A stretch of DNA of 64,000 nucleotides from positions 1 through 64,000 of the forward strand of contig JANXTS010000105.1 of assembly GCA_025352265.1 (NCBI GenBank). Reading direction: 5' to 3'. The position numbers and the translations under genes were made by a program. This stretch comes from Variovorax sp. (GTDB lineage Bacteria; Pseudomonadota; Gammaproteobacteria; Burkholderiales; Burkholderiaceae_C). Positions 1 through 9,923 of this stretch are shown here, one piece after another. The stretch's first letter is position 1. The number at the start of each line of letters is the position of its first letter. The notes under the pieces were generated by a model that saw only the letters and a program-made list of their open reading frames with translations, was not told where the DNA came from and did not search any database.

Positions 1-2124
1 TGATCCGGTATTCGATTGCGAACTGCATCGGATTCTACAGCCGGGTTGCCGCTGCCACCGCCTCCAGCACTGCAGGCTGGTCGTCGGGGTGAATGACCGA
101 GACCGCGTGCAGGTAGTCCGTCCACTCCTCGGTCGTGCCAAAGATGGCCCGGTATCGGGCATCGGTCGTCGTGGCACGGGTCTCCGGTTCCACATGCCAC
201 ATGCCGAGCTTGGCAGCGTCGAGAGCCAACCGCCGCTTCTCCTCGCTCGCCCGCAGCAGGTTCTCAGCCTTATGGCGCTCGGTCAGGTCACGGGTCACAG
301 TAGCGTACCCGTTGACGTTTCCGCTAGTGTCCCGAAGCCTCAAAAAAGACCAGGAGACCGGAATCAACTGGCCGGTCTTCAAATGCTGGAACCAGGTGTC
401 CACGACCACATGGTCTCCATCCTCGGCGCCGGTGATGAGCCCCATGACGCGGTCGTGCTCGCTTTGGGGAAAGAAGTCGAGGACGCTGATGCTACTTATT
501 TGGTCGGGCTGCAGCCCGACCAACTGCTGCCCGGCCCGGTTAACGTACACGCCCCGCTGGTCGAGTCCGGCCACGCCAATGAAGTCGCTGCTGGCGTCCA
601 CCAGGGCGGCGAACTGCTGGCGCTCTTGCTCGCCCTTTCTGCGGTCGGTGACGTCCCGAAAGTACACGGACAAGCCTTCCGGCGCGGGGTAGGCGGTGAC
701 CTCGTACCAACGGTCGTTATCGGGGGAGTGAGCGGTTAAGGACTCACTCACCTGGCTGGCAGCGACTCGGCGGTAAAAGCGCTCGAACTCGCTGCCGACG
801 GTGCCGGGGTATTCGTCCCAAAAACACTTGCCGATCAGGTAGCCGGGTGTGCAGTCAATAGATCGCTCGCCCGCTGCGTTCACGTAAGTGAACCGCCAGT
901 TGGAGTCAAGGGCGAAGAAACCGTCGGTGATGCTATCCAGAATGTTCGGCTACGGTTTTCGCTCGCTTTTAACGCGTCTTCGCTGCGCTTGCGGTCGGTA
1001 ATGTCGGCCACGGTGCCATTGAAACTGGACACCCGCCTCGTCTCGCCGGTCCCATCAATGCTTGAACGCCCTTTTGCAAAAACCCAGCGCAGCGAGCCGT
1101 CTGGGTGGACGACCCTGTGCTCGATGGCGTAGGGGGTGGGGTCCTCCAGCCGAATCGCCGCTGCCAATGCCTTTTGCACAGCCGGAGCGTCATCGGGGTG
1201 GATGACAGCAATCAGCCGAGAGAAATCCGAGCATTCTTCAGTCGTGCCGAAGATCGCGCGAAACCGCGCGTCGGTCTGAATAGCATGGCTGGCCATCTCC
1301 ATATTCCACATGCCGATTTCGGCCGCGTCGAGGGCTAGCCGCCGCCGCTCCTCGCTGGCCCGCAATCGTTCTTCGCAAAGCTTTTGCTCGGTCACGTCGC
1401 GGAAGTAAACCGTCAGACCTTCAGGTGCAGGGTAGGCAGTGACTTCGTACCAGCGGTCGAAGTTTGGGTAATAGGCCGTAAAAGACTCTGCCTTCCGCCC
1501 AGCGACGACCCGGCGGTACACCCGCTCGAACTCGCTACCGACCGTGCCGGGAAACTCGTCCCACAAGACCTTGCCAATCAGATCGCCAGGGGTGCGGTCC
1601 AGAAAGCGCATGCCTGCCATGTTGATGTAACTGATGCGCCAGTTACGGTCAACGGCAAAGAAGCCGTCGGTGATCGACTCCAGGATCATGCGAATCCGAT
1701 CTTCACTGGCTCGGATCGCCGCTTCTGATGCTTGCCGCTTGGTGATGTCACGCAGAACGCCCTGTACCCGCCCGTCCGACAGTTGGCTACCGGTAATCTC
1801 ACCGACAAATATCGAGCGATCCTTGCGGCGGAACCGCCATTCACTGCGCATCACTTCCCCATGGCCACACCGGGCGATTTCTGGTGCGATGCGAGACCAT
1901 TCCTCAGGCTCCAACATGTCAGAAATGGTGCGGGCGAGCACCTCTTCGCGGCTGTACCCCAACGCCTCGCAGCCAGCCGTGTTCACGTCCAAGTACCGGC
2001 CTGCGGCGTCAACCAGGAAGATGGCGTCTACCGATTGCTCGAACAGCAACCGATAGTGCGCCTCATTGGCTTGCAAAGCTTCCAATGAGTTTGAATCGGA
2101 GGCTAGCTTGTCACTTTGTTTCAT
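1..2124 (-). pseudogene. Multi-PAS-domain sensor protein, interrupted by a frameshift near 945 and an in-frame TAG at 35-37; continues past the left edge
   Basis: ORFs 880..2172 and 35..883 are consecutive pieces of one PAS/PAC repeat protein. The frame-shifted tail ENRSRTFWIASPTVSS becomes NILDSITDGFFALDSNWRFTYVNAAGE in the adjacent frame. After TAG at 35-37 the same frame continues NPMQFAIEYRI, matching the upstream paralogous module DPTPYAIEHRV. Confidence 0.8.
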
Positions 2125-2403
2125 GAAAGGCCTGAGGTATGGAAATTGCACCGCCGCGTTACCGCGCTTCAATGTAGTGGACTTTGCATCGCCGTTAGCC
2201 TAAACAACTCGATCCTCGTCACCTATAAACTCACGACAGCCGATATGTCCGGTTTAGTTGCGCTGTCGCCTATCAAGCGTCCGCTTTGGGGACGACTTCC
2301 GAGTGCCGCTTTTACGGTGATACCTGCTGCTTGAGCGCCGAACACGACGGACCGCTTACGCTGCATTGCGGACGGTTATTCCTGCCCGGGACCTGCTCAT
2401 CCT

Positions 2404-2688
2404 TCACGGCCGCCGAATCCGAATCGGCCCACCCTTCGAAAGCGCGTCGACTTCCACCTTTCCCCGCGTGACCTTCACTCGCCCCTGTGCCGCAAGCCGC
2501 GCAGCCACACGTCGAATATCCGGCATCTTGGCGCGCCAGACTTTTTCATCGGCCGCCATCGCACGCGCCACGTCCGAAGGGCAGATCGAGGCCGAAGGCG
2601 CACGTGTCGCCAGCAGCGCCAGGGTCGCGTCTGCGATCGCTTCGTCTTCTTCCGGGCTCGGATCGCGGGTCGAAGCGTCGGCGCTCAC
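2404..2688 (-). CDS. DUF3253-like small protein
   Basis: C-terminal part of ORF 2404..3414: DEAIADATLALLATRAPSASICPSDVARAM...[34 protein letters not shown] start at 2688 overlaps the LysR stop (GTGA). Confidence 0.65.
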   Translation of the reverse strand: MSADASTRDPSPEEDEAIADATLALLATRAPSASICPSDVARAMAADEKVWRAKMPDIRRVAARLAAQGRVKVTRGKVEVDALSKGGPIRIRRP

Positions 2689-3620
2689 GATGCAGACCCC
2701 GCCGCCATCAACGCCGGCAACCGCTGCGCCAGCAGATCGATCACCACGCGCACCTTCATCGGCAAGGTCCGCATCCGCGGCCAGACCGCGTTGAGCTCGT
2801 AGCCGAAGGGTTGGGGCTCTTCGAACACGCGCACCAGTCGCCCCGCATCGACATCGCGCGCGGCCATCCACATCGGCAGGCGCGCCAGGCCCCAACCGGC
2901 AACGGCGGCGTCCATCACCACGTCCAGCGAGTCGCAGAAGAAGCGGGATTCGATCTCGAACGGGAGGTCGATGTCCGCGTTGTCGGCGGAGGCAAAGCGC
3001 CAGGGTTGCCGCCAGCCGCGTCGCGCGTAGCCCACGAAGCGATGCGACTCGCGCTGCGCCACCAGTGCGTCGAAGGTTGCCGGTCGCGGGTGCTCGGCCA
3101 GGTAGGCCGGCGACGCGTAGACCGCCATCACCTGCCGACCCAGAGGCCGCGCCGCCAGCGTCGTGCTGTCGTCGAGTACGCCGCTGCGGACGGCGAGGTC
3201 GATGCCTTCTTCGATCAGGTCGACCCGCCGGTCGCTGTAACCGACATCGAAGCTCAGTTGCGGATGCCGCTCGCCCAGCGCGAACAGCAGCGGCGCGATC
3301 AGCGGCCGGCCAATGATGACGGGCATGGTGAGCCGCACGCGGCCCAGCGGCTCCTGCCGTCCGGCGTCGAGTTCTTCGCCGGCAGCGGCTAATTCGTCCA
3401 GCGCCCGTCGGCACCGCTCGTAATAGGACTGCCCCGGCTCCGTCAGACGGTGGCTGCGCGTGGTGCGATGAAAGAGCCTCGTGTCGAGGCGCGCCTCGAG
3501 CCGCGCCACGCTCTTGCCGACTGCTGAGCGCGTGCGCTTTAGCTTCTCCGCGGCTGCCGCGAAATTGCCCGCTTCAACCACCGCCACGAAGACTTCGATG
3601 CTGTCCAGACGTTCACTCAT
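2685..3620 (-). CDS. LysR family transcriptional regulator
   Basis: N-terminal HTH (SIEVFVAVVEAGNFAAAAEKLKRTRSAVGKSVARLEARLDTRLFHRTTR) plus LysR substrate-binding domain. Confidence 0.93.
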   Translation of the reverse strand: MSERLDSIEVFVAVVEAGNFAAAAEKLKRTRSAVGKSVARLEARLDTRLFHRTTRSHRLTEPGQSYYERCRRALDELAAAGEELDAGRQEPLGRVRLTMPVIIGRPLIAPLLFALGERHPQLSFDVGYSDRRVDLIEEGIDLAVRSGVLDDSTTLAARPLGRQVMAVYASPAYLAEHPRPATFDALVAQRESHRFVGYARRGWRQPWRFASADNADIDLPFEIESRFFCDSLDVVMDAAVAGWGLARLPMWMAARDVDAGRLVRVFEEPQPFGYELNAVWPRMRTLPMKVRVVIDLLAQRLPALMAAGSAS

Positions 3621-3654
3621 TGGAGAATTCTAGGCTGCAATTTGGAGAGTCAGA

Positions 3655-3672
3655 TGCATCACTAGGGATGCA
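3655..3672. promoter_or_regulatory. Candidate LysR operator: TGCATC-ACTAGG-GATGCA inverted repeat in the divergent intergenic region
   Basis: Perfect 6-bp inverted repeat, with an outer CAGATGC (3651-3657)/GCATCTG (3685-3691) inverted repeat, between the divergent starts at 3620 and 3725. Confidence 0.5.
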
Positions 3673-3724
3673 AGAGAACCAATAGCATCTGACGCATCGA
3701 CATCCTCTTTGAAGAAAGTACGCC

Positions 3725-4768
3725 ATGACAAGCGCGATCCAACGTTGGCAAATTGAATCCTTTGACCGCGGCAGCCTGAAGCAGGTCGAGGCGCCGATGC
3801 CGTCGCCCGCGGCCGGCCAGATCCTGGTTCGCACGCAAGCGGTGTCACTGAACTACCGCGACTTGATGATCACCAGCGGCAACTACGCGTGGACGCCGTC
3901 GCTGCCGTTCACGCCCGGTTCCGATTTGGCCGGCGTGGTCGAAGCCGTGGGCCCGGAGGTGACGCGCTGGAAAGGCGGCGACAAGGTCATCAGCACCTTC
4001 GTCGCGGGGTGGATCGACGGCCAGGCGCCTCCGGGCACTTTCTCGCTCGGCGGCCCCGGGCCGGGCGCTTTGGCCACGCATGTGCTGCTCGACGAGCAAT
4101 GGGTCGTGGCAGCGCCAAGAACGCTCAACGCCGAACAGGCGTCGACCTTGCCTTGCGCCGCGCTCACGGCCTGGTTCTCCTACTTCGAGGAGGGTTCGCT
4201 CAAGCCCGGCGACACGGTCTTGATCCATGGCACGGGCGGCGTCGCGCTGTTCGGCCTGCAGTTCGCGGCGATGCACGGCGCGACGGTGATCGTGGTGTCG
4301 GGCGGCGCCGCCAAGCGCGACAAGGCGTTGGGGCTTGGCGCCTCGCATGTCATTGCCCGAGACGCCGACTGGCCGACCGAGGTCCGGCGCCTGACGGGCG
4401 GCCGCGGTGTCGACCACGTGCTGGAGACTGTCGGGGGGGCCAACCTGGGCAGGTCTCTGAGAGCCGTGGCACAAGGGGGCCGGGTTTCGCTGATCGGCGT
4501 GATCGATGGTGGCAGCGTCGAGGCGCAGGCGATGGACTTCATTCGCAGCCGTGGCGTCGTTCAAGGAATCAGCGTGGGCCATCGCCGTGCGCTGGAAGAC
4601 ATGGTTCGCGCCATTGATGCGACGCACATGCAGCCCGTCATCGACAAGGTCTACAGCTTTGCCGATGTGCCTGCGGCGTTCGCGCACTTGGAGCGCGGGG
4701 CCTTCGGCAAGGTCGTCGTCTCGGTGTCAGGCCCGGCGCTTTTGCCGACTGCCGACTCGGCGCCCTAA
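3725..4768 (+). CDS. Zinc-type alcohol dehydrogenase / quinone oxidoreductase family protein
   Basis: MDR-family motifs (GSDLAGVVEAVG, GDTVLIHGTGGVALFGLQFA, LGASHVI, DHVLETVGG). Confidence 0.9.
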   Translation: MTSAIQRWQIESFDRGSLKQVEAPMPSPAAGQILVRTQAVSLNYRDLMITSGNYAWTPSLPFTPGSDLAGVVEAVGPEVTRWKGGDKVISTFVAGWIDGQAPPGTFSLGGPGPGALATHVLLDEQWVVAAPRTLNAEQASTLPCAALTAWFSYFEEGSLKPGDTVLIHGTGGVALFGLQFAAMHGATVIVVSGGAAKRDKALGLGASHVIARDADWPTEVRRLTGGRGVDHVLETVGGANLGRSLRAVAQGGRVSLIGVIDGGSVEAQAMDFIRSRGVVQGISVGHRRALEDMVRAIDATHMQPVIDKVYSFADVPAAFAHLERGAFGKVVVSVSGPALLPTADSAP

Positions 4769-5505
4769 AACACCATCCCGCCCGCCACATCGATGGTCGT
4801 CCCCGTCACCCAGCCGGCATCCTCGGACACCGCATACGACACCGCCGCCGCGATGTCGCCGGGTTGCCCAACGCGGCCGAGCGGGGTCTTGCCCACCAGG
4901 TAGTCGGTCATGCCCTTGGCGGACTCGGCATTGCCTTCGGTGGCGACAAAGCCCGGCGCGATGCCGACGACGCGAATCTGGCGGGGGCCGAGTTCGGCGC
5001 CCAGCGTGCGGGTCAGGGTGTCGACCGCCCCCTTGGTGGCGCAATACACATGCACCATCGGCAGGGGGCTCTTGGCCACGCCGGAGCTGATGTTGACGAT
5101 CACGCCGCCCGCCGGCATCACGCGCGCAGCCGCCTGGGTCATGAGCAGCAGGCCGCGCACGTTGATGTTGAAGTGGTGTTCAATGCTTTCGGCCGTGATC
5201 GTCTCCAGCGAATCGACCTGGTAGACCCCGGCGTTGTTGACCAGAATGTCGAGCCGGCCGAACTGCTTCGTGGCTGCATCGACCAGCGGCTGGATTTCTT
5301 CGGGCTTGCCGATGTCGGCCTTCACCGCAAAGGCCTTGCCGCCCGCCGCGACGATGGCCTGCACGACGACCGCTGCGTCTTTGGCGCTGCGCGTGTAGTT
5401 GACGATGACCGACGCGCCATCGGCCGCGAGGCGCTTGGCGATGCCCGCGCCGATGCCTTTGGATGAACCCGTGACGAGGGCGACTTTGCCGGAAAGGTTG
5501 CGCAT
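4765..5505 (-). CDS. SDR family oxidoreductase
   Basis: MRNLSGKVALVTGSSKGIGAGIAKRLAADGA, NNAGVY, YCATKGAVDTLTRTLGAELGPR, typical SDR C-terminus GWVTGTTIDVAGGMVF. Confidence 0.93.
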   Translation of the reverse strand: MRNLSGKVALVTGSSKGIGAGIAKRLAADGASVIVNYTRSAKDAAVVVQAIVAAGGKAFAVKADIGKPEEIQPLVDAATKQFGRLDILVNNAGVYQVDSLETITAESIEHHFNINVRGLLLMTQAAARVMPAGGVIVNISSGVAKSPLPMVHVYCATKGAVDTLTRTLGAELGPRQIRVVGIAPGFVATEGNAESAKGMTDYLVGKTPLGRVGQPGDIAAAVSYAVSEDAGWVTGTTIDVAGGMVF

Positions 5506-5600
5506 GAGGATGTCCTGAAAAATTGGGAAAAAGCAGAAGAGACCGGACACACGTTAGCCCCGGCACGGCTTTTGATAAATCGCATCCAGCGGGACGCGGC

Positions 5601-5617
5601 ATGAAGCCCAGCTTCAT
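5601..5617. promoter_or_regulatory. Inverted repeat ATGAAGC-CCA-GCTTCAT directly upstream of a LysR gene
   Basis: Perfect 7-bp inverted repeat in the SDR/LysR divergent intergenic region, 9 nt before the LysR start. Confidence 0.45.
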
Positions 5618-5626
5618 AATCACGGC

Positions 5627-6520
5627 ATGTCCTCCGACCTGTTCCCCGCCATTGCCGCCTTTGCCCGGGTCGCCCATAACGCCAGCTTCACTCGCGCGGC
5701 CGTCGAGTTGGGCGTGTCGCCCTCGGCCTTGTCCCAGACCGTGCGCACGCTCGAACGCCGGCTCGGCGTGCGGCTGCTGGACCGATCGACGCGCCGGGTC
5801 GGCGTGACCGAGAACGGCCAACGCTTTCTGTCGGACGCTCGGCTCGGGCTTTCAGCGCTGGAAGGCGCGATCGATGCGGTGAACGAGAGTCGCGACCGGC
5901 CCGCCGGCCTGTTGCGGTTGAACCTGTCGCGTACCGCGGCCGACATCCTCGTGATGCCGCACCTGATCGCGTTCAACGACGCCTTCCCCGACATCACGCT
6001 GGAGATGAACTGCGACAACGCGCTGCTCGACCTGATCGGCAACGGCTTCGATGCCGGTATCCGGCTTGGCGAGAACCTGGCACAGGACGTGGTGGCCGTG
6101 CCGCTGGGTGGCCGGCATTGCATCGCCACCGTGGCGGCGCCGCGCTATCTTGAAGGGCGCACGCTGCCGCGCACGCCCGAAGACCTGAAGGCGCATCGCT
6201 GCCTCAACGCCCGCGTCGGCGGCAGCGTTTATCGCTGGGAGTTCTCGCACAAGGGTCGCGACTTCGACATCGAGACCACCGGTCCCTTGCTGACCAACGA
6301 CGGCGACATCCTGCTGGCTGCCGTACGCGCCGGTGCCGGCATCACCTGCGTGTTCGAGGCCCAGGTGCAGGCCGACCTAGCGGCCGGGCGACTGGTGCCC
6401 TTGCTTAAGGCATGGTGGCCGACCTTTCCGGGTTTTTATCTCTACCACCCGAGCCGGGTCCACGTGCCGCGCAAGCTGCGCGTGTTCATCGACTTCATGC
6501 AGCAGCGGTTGAACGGGTAG
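5627..6520 (+). CDS. LysR family transcriptional regulator
   Basis: AIAAFARVAHNASFTRAAVELGVSPSALSQTVRTLERRLGVRLLDRSTRRVGVTENG HTH plus substrate-binding domain. Confidence 0.93.
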   Translation: MSSDLFPAIAAFARVAHNASFTRAAVELGVSPSALSQTVRTLERRLGVRLLDRSTRRVGVTENGQRFLSDARLGLSALEGAIDAVNESRDRPAGLLRLNLSRTAADILVMPHLIAFNDAFPDITLEMNCDNALLDLIGNGFDAGIRLGENLAQDVVAVPLGGRHCIATVAAPRYLEGRTLPRTPEDLKAHRCLNARVGGSVYRWEFSHKGRDFDIETTGPLLTNDGDILLAAVRAGAGITCVFEAQVQADLAAGRLVPLLKAWWPTFPGFYLYHPSRVHVPRKLRVFIDFMQQRLNG

Positions 6521-6781
6521 CCAGCACGACGTCCGGGCGTGGTAGCCGCAATGGCAGGCCTCGCCCGTTCATGGTTTGCTTGCCGTGGACGCAAGCCGCG
6601 CATGCAGCTCGGCGACTTCCGCTTCCAGAATTCCCAACCTTTCCCGAAGCGGCCGACCCGCATCGGCCAACTCTTTCCGCCGTGAACCGGCGACGAGTTC
6701 CGTGAGCACTGCTTCGGCATCCAGCGCCGCTTCCTCAACGCGTGCACAAATTTTCAGCCGGGCGCGGCCGGCGTTTAGACG

Positions 6782-8974
6782 CTACGCCAACGACCGGATG
6801 ATCTTGTCCAGCGTCAGCGGATAGTCCCGCACCCGCACGCCGCAGGCGTTGTAGACCGCGTTGGCGATGGCCGCCGCGCTGCCGCACAAGCCCAGCTCAC
6901 CGACACCCTTGGCTTTCATCGGCGACGACTTGTCGTCCACCTCGTCGAGGAAGAACACGTCCTGTTTCGGCACGTCGGCGTGCACCGGCACGTGGTACTC
7001 GGCCAGGTCGTGGTTGACGAAGTAGCCATAGCGCGTGTCGACGATCGCCTCTTCCATCAGTGCGGCGCCAAGCCCCATCGTCATCGCGCCGATCACTTGG
7101 CTGCGGGCCGTCTTGGGGTTCAGGATTCGGCCGGCCGCGAAGGCGCCGCTCATGCGCCGCACGCGCACTTCGCCGGTGGCTGCGTCGACGCCGACTTCGG
7201 CAAAGTGCGCACCGAACGTGGCCTGCGCGTAGGTCTTGCCGAGGTCGCCGAACTCGATGCCGTCTTCCACGGTGATGCCTTGGCGGCCCGCCACTTCGGC
7301 CAGCGTGAAGCTGCGGCTGCCCGAGATGATCTGGCCATCGTCGAAGCGCGCATCCCCCGCCATCAGGCCGGCCTGGCGTGCCATCGCCTCGCGCAGTTTC
7401 ATGCACGCCGCGTAGACGCCTGCCGTCGAACTGTTGCCGCCCCATTGCCCACCCGACCCGGCCGATACCGGAAAGTCCGAGTCGCCCAGCCGCACGACGA
7501 CCTGTTCGAGCGGCACGCCGAGCAACTCCGCGGCCGTTTGCGCAATGATTGTGTAGCTGCCGGTGCCGATGTCCGTCATGTCGGTCGAGATCGTGATCAC
7601 GCCCTTGCCATCGACCGAGGCACGCGCCGCAGATTTCATCGTGAGGTTGCCGCGGAACGCACTCGCCATGCCCATGCCGATGAGCCAACGCCCATCACGC
7701 ACCTGGCCGGGCGTGGCACGGCGCTGGTCCCAACCGAAGCGCTCCGAGCCGATACGCAAACAACCGATGAAGTCGCGATGCGAAAAGGCACGCTCGGGCT
7801 TCTCGGGATCGACCTGCGTGTCGTTCGCGATGCGCAGTGCGACCGGGTCCATCTTCAGGCGCTCAGCCAACTCGTCCATGGCAATTTCAAGCGCCATCAT
7901 TCCGGATGCTTCGCCGGGCGCCCGCATGGAGTTGCCCTCGGGCAAATCGAGCGTGGCAAGACGATGGGACGTGATGCGGTTCGCAGCCGCGTAGAGCAGG
8001 CGCGTCTGCATCGCCGCGGTTTCGGGCTGACCGCCGGGCAGGTCGCCGGACCAGCTCTCGTGCGAGATGGCGACCAGTTTGCCGTCGCTGCCGGCGCCCA
8101 GCCGGATGCGCTGGACCGTCGCGGGGCGATGGGTCGTGTTGTTGGGGATCTGCGGCCGCGCGAGCGCCACCTTGACCGGGCGGCCCGCCACGCGCGCCGC
8201 CAGCGCCGCCATGACGACGTCGCTGCGGATCCATAACTTCGAGCCGAAACCGCCACCAACATAGCTCGACACGACACGGACGTCCGCAGGTTGCAGGCCG
8301 AGCACTTCCGCCAGGTCGCGCTTCGCCCAGGCGACCATCTGACTTGATGTCCACACCGTGAGCTTGCCCTGCTGCCATGACGCGATGCTTGCGAACGGCT
8401 CCATCGCCGAGTGGCTCTGGTCGGGCGTGGTGTAGGTCTGGTCGACTTTTACGGCGGCCTTTGCGAAGGCGTCATCAAAGTTGCCGACGGCGGTGTCCGG
8501 CGGGTCGTCCATCTCCGGCTTCACGGCCGAAGCGCGTTCCTTGGCCAGATCGAATCTTCCCTCGACGCGGTGGTACTCGACGACGATGAGCTGCACCGCT
8601 GCTCTGGCCTGCTCGAAGGTCGATGCGACCACGATGGCCACCGCCTGATCGAAGTGATCGATGTCGGGCCCCGCCATCAGCCTCGCAGTGATGGCCTTGG
8701 CCTTGTTGACCTTGCCAGCGTTCTCGTGCGTGACCACGGCGATCACGCCGGGTGCCGCCTGAGCAGCGCTTGTGTCCATGCGACGGATGCGCCCCTTTGC
8801 GATCGCGGCACCCAAAATGACGCCGTAAGCCTGGTTGGGCACGACGTCGTGCCGCTCGTAGGCGTAGGGCGCAGTGCCGGTCGTTTTCAGCGGGCCGTCG
8901 ATGCGGTCGTGTGGCTTGCCGACAACCTTCAGGCGGTCGATAGGATTGCGTGTCGCGGGTTGATCGAATTTCAT
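6782..8974 (-). CDS. paoC: Xanthine dehydrogenase family, molybdopterin-binding subunit (aldehyde oxidoreductase PaoC/YagR-like)
   Basis: MKFDQPATRNPIDRLKVVGKPHDRIDGPLKTTGTAPYAYE, GGGFGSKLW, KGVGELGLCGSAAAIANAVYNACGVRVRDYPLTLDKI; in operon with FAD and 2Fe-2S subunits. Confidence 0.92.
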   Translation of the reverse strand: MKFDQPATRNPIDRLKVVGKPHDRIDGPLKTTGTAPYAYERHDVVPNQAYGVILGAAIAKGRIRRMDTSAAQAAPGVIAVVTHENAGKVNKAKAITARLMAGPDIDHFDQAVAIVVASTFEQARAAVQLIVVEYHRVEGRFDLAKERASAVKPEMDDPPDTAVGNFDDAFAKAAVKVDQTYTTPDQSHSAMEPFASIASWQQGKLTVWTSSQMVAWAKRDLAEVLGLQPADVRVVSSYVGGGFGSKLWIRSDVVMAALAARVAGRPVKVALARPQIPNNTTHRPATVQRIRLGAGSDGKLVAISHESWSGDLPGGQPETAAMQTRLLYAAANRITSHRLATLDLPEGNSMRAPGEASGMMALEIAMDELAERLKMDPVALRIANDTQVDPEKPERAFSHRDFIGCLRIGSERFGWDQRRATPGQVRDGRWLIGMGMASAFRGNLTMKSAARASVDGKGVITISTDMTDIGTGSYTIIAQTAAELLGVPLEQVVVRLGDSDFPVSAGSGGQWGGNSSTAGVYAACMKLREAMARQAGLMAGDARFDDGQIISGSRSFTLAEVAGRQGITVEDGIEFGDLGKTYAQATFGAHFAEVGVDAATGEVRVRRMSGAFAAGRILNPKTARSQVIGAMTMGLGAALMEEAIVDTRYGYFVNHDLAEYHVPVHADVPKQDVFFLDEVDDKSSPMKAKGVGELGLCGSAAAIANAVYNACGVRVRDYPLTLDKIIRSLA

Positions 8975-8978
8975 GATT

Positions 8979-9923
8979 TCAGCCTCTCGCTTCCGCCAGC
9001 ACCGAGGCCAGCGTGCGTTCCACCAACAGTGGTTTGAACGCGTTGTGTTCACTGGTGCGCGCGCCTGCGAGCGTGACGCGCGCAATCGACGCAGCATCGG
9101 CCTGCGATTCGGCAGCCTCGACGCGCCACGGTTTCGGTGCCAGGCCGCCATAGGCAAAGCGCCGCCGCCCATCGGGCTGGATCACTGCTGCCACCGAGAT
9201 CAGCGCGAACGCATAGGACGCGCGATCACGCACCTTGCGGTAAATGTGCTTGCCGCCCAATGGCGCCGGCAGCGTCACGGACGTGATCATCTCGTCGCGC
9301 GCGAGGGTGTTTTCCAGGTGTGGCGTGGTGCCGGGCAGGCGATAGAAATCGGCGATCGAAATCGCGCGCCGCGTGCCGTCGGCCCGCACCGTTTCCACCG
9401 ACGCGTCGAGCAGGCGCATGGCGACGGCCATGTCGCTCGGATGCGTCGCGATGCACTGGTCGCTGGTCGACAAAATCGCCAGGTTGCGATCGAAGCCGCC
9501 AATCGCGGCGCAACCCGAGCCCGGCTGGCGCTTGTTGCAAGGCTTGGTCGTGTCGTAAAAATAAGGGCAGCGCGTACGTTGCAGCAGGTTGCCCGCAGTG
9601 GTCGCCTTGTTTCGCAACTGGCCCGAGGCGCCCGACATCAGCGCGCGGCTGAGCACCGCATAGTCGGCGCGCACGCGCGGATGTGCGGCGAGGTCGGTGT
9701 TGCGCACGAGCGCGCCGATGCGCAAGCCGCCGCCCTGTACGTCTTCGACCTGATTCAGGTTCAAGCGGTTGATGTCGATGAGGTGTGTTGGCGTTTCGAT
9801 CTGCAGCTTCATCAGATCGAGCAGGTTGGTGCCACCTGCGATGAGCTTGGCGCCGGGCGTGTTGGCCAGCGACGCAGCCGCGCCTGCAGGCGTCGTGGCC
9901 CGCTCGAAAGTGAACTGCTTCAT
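8979..9923 (-). CDS. paoB: FAD-binding subunit of molybdenum aldehyde oxidoreductase (PaoB/YagS-like)
   Basis: [63 protein letters not shown] overlap with the upstream 2Fe-2S gene. Confidence 0.92.
   Translation of the reverse strand: MKQFTFERATTPAGAAASLANTPGAKLIAGGTNLLDLMKLQIETPTHLIDINRLNLNQVEDVQGGGLRIGALVRNTDLAAHPRVRADYAVLSRALMSGASGQLRNKATTAGNLLQRTRCPYFYDTTKPCNKRQPGSGCAAIGGFDRNLAILSTSDQCIATHPSDMAVAMRLLDASVETVRADGTRRAISIADFYRLPGTTPHLENTLARDEMITSVTLPAPLGGKHIYRKVRDRASYAFALISVAAVIQPDGRRRFAYGGLAPKPWRVEAAESQADAASIARVTLAGARTSEHNAFKPLLVERTLASVLAEARG

Noticed and set aside
2128-2403. Short plus-strand ORFs (2116..2334, 2286..2471)
   Set aside because: No domain, no convincing start context, and composition not clearly coding; treated as intergenic.
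6980-8236. 418-aa plus-strand ORF opposite paoC
   Set aside because: Antisense shadow ORF of a conserved molybdoenzyme subunit.
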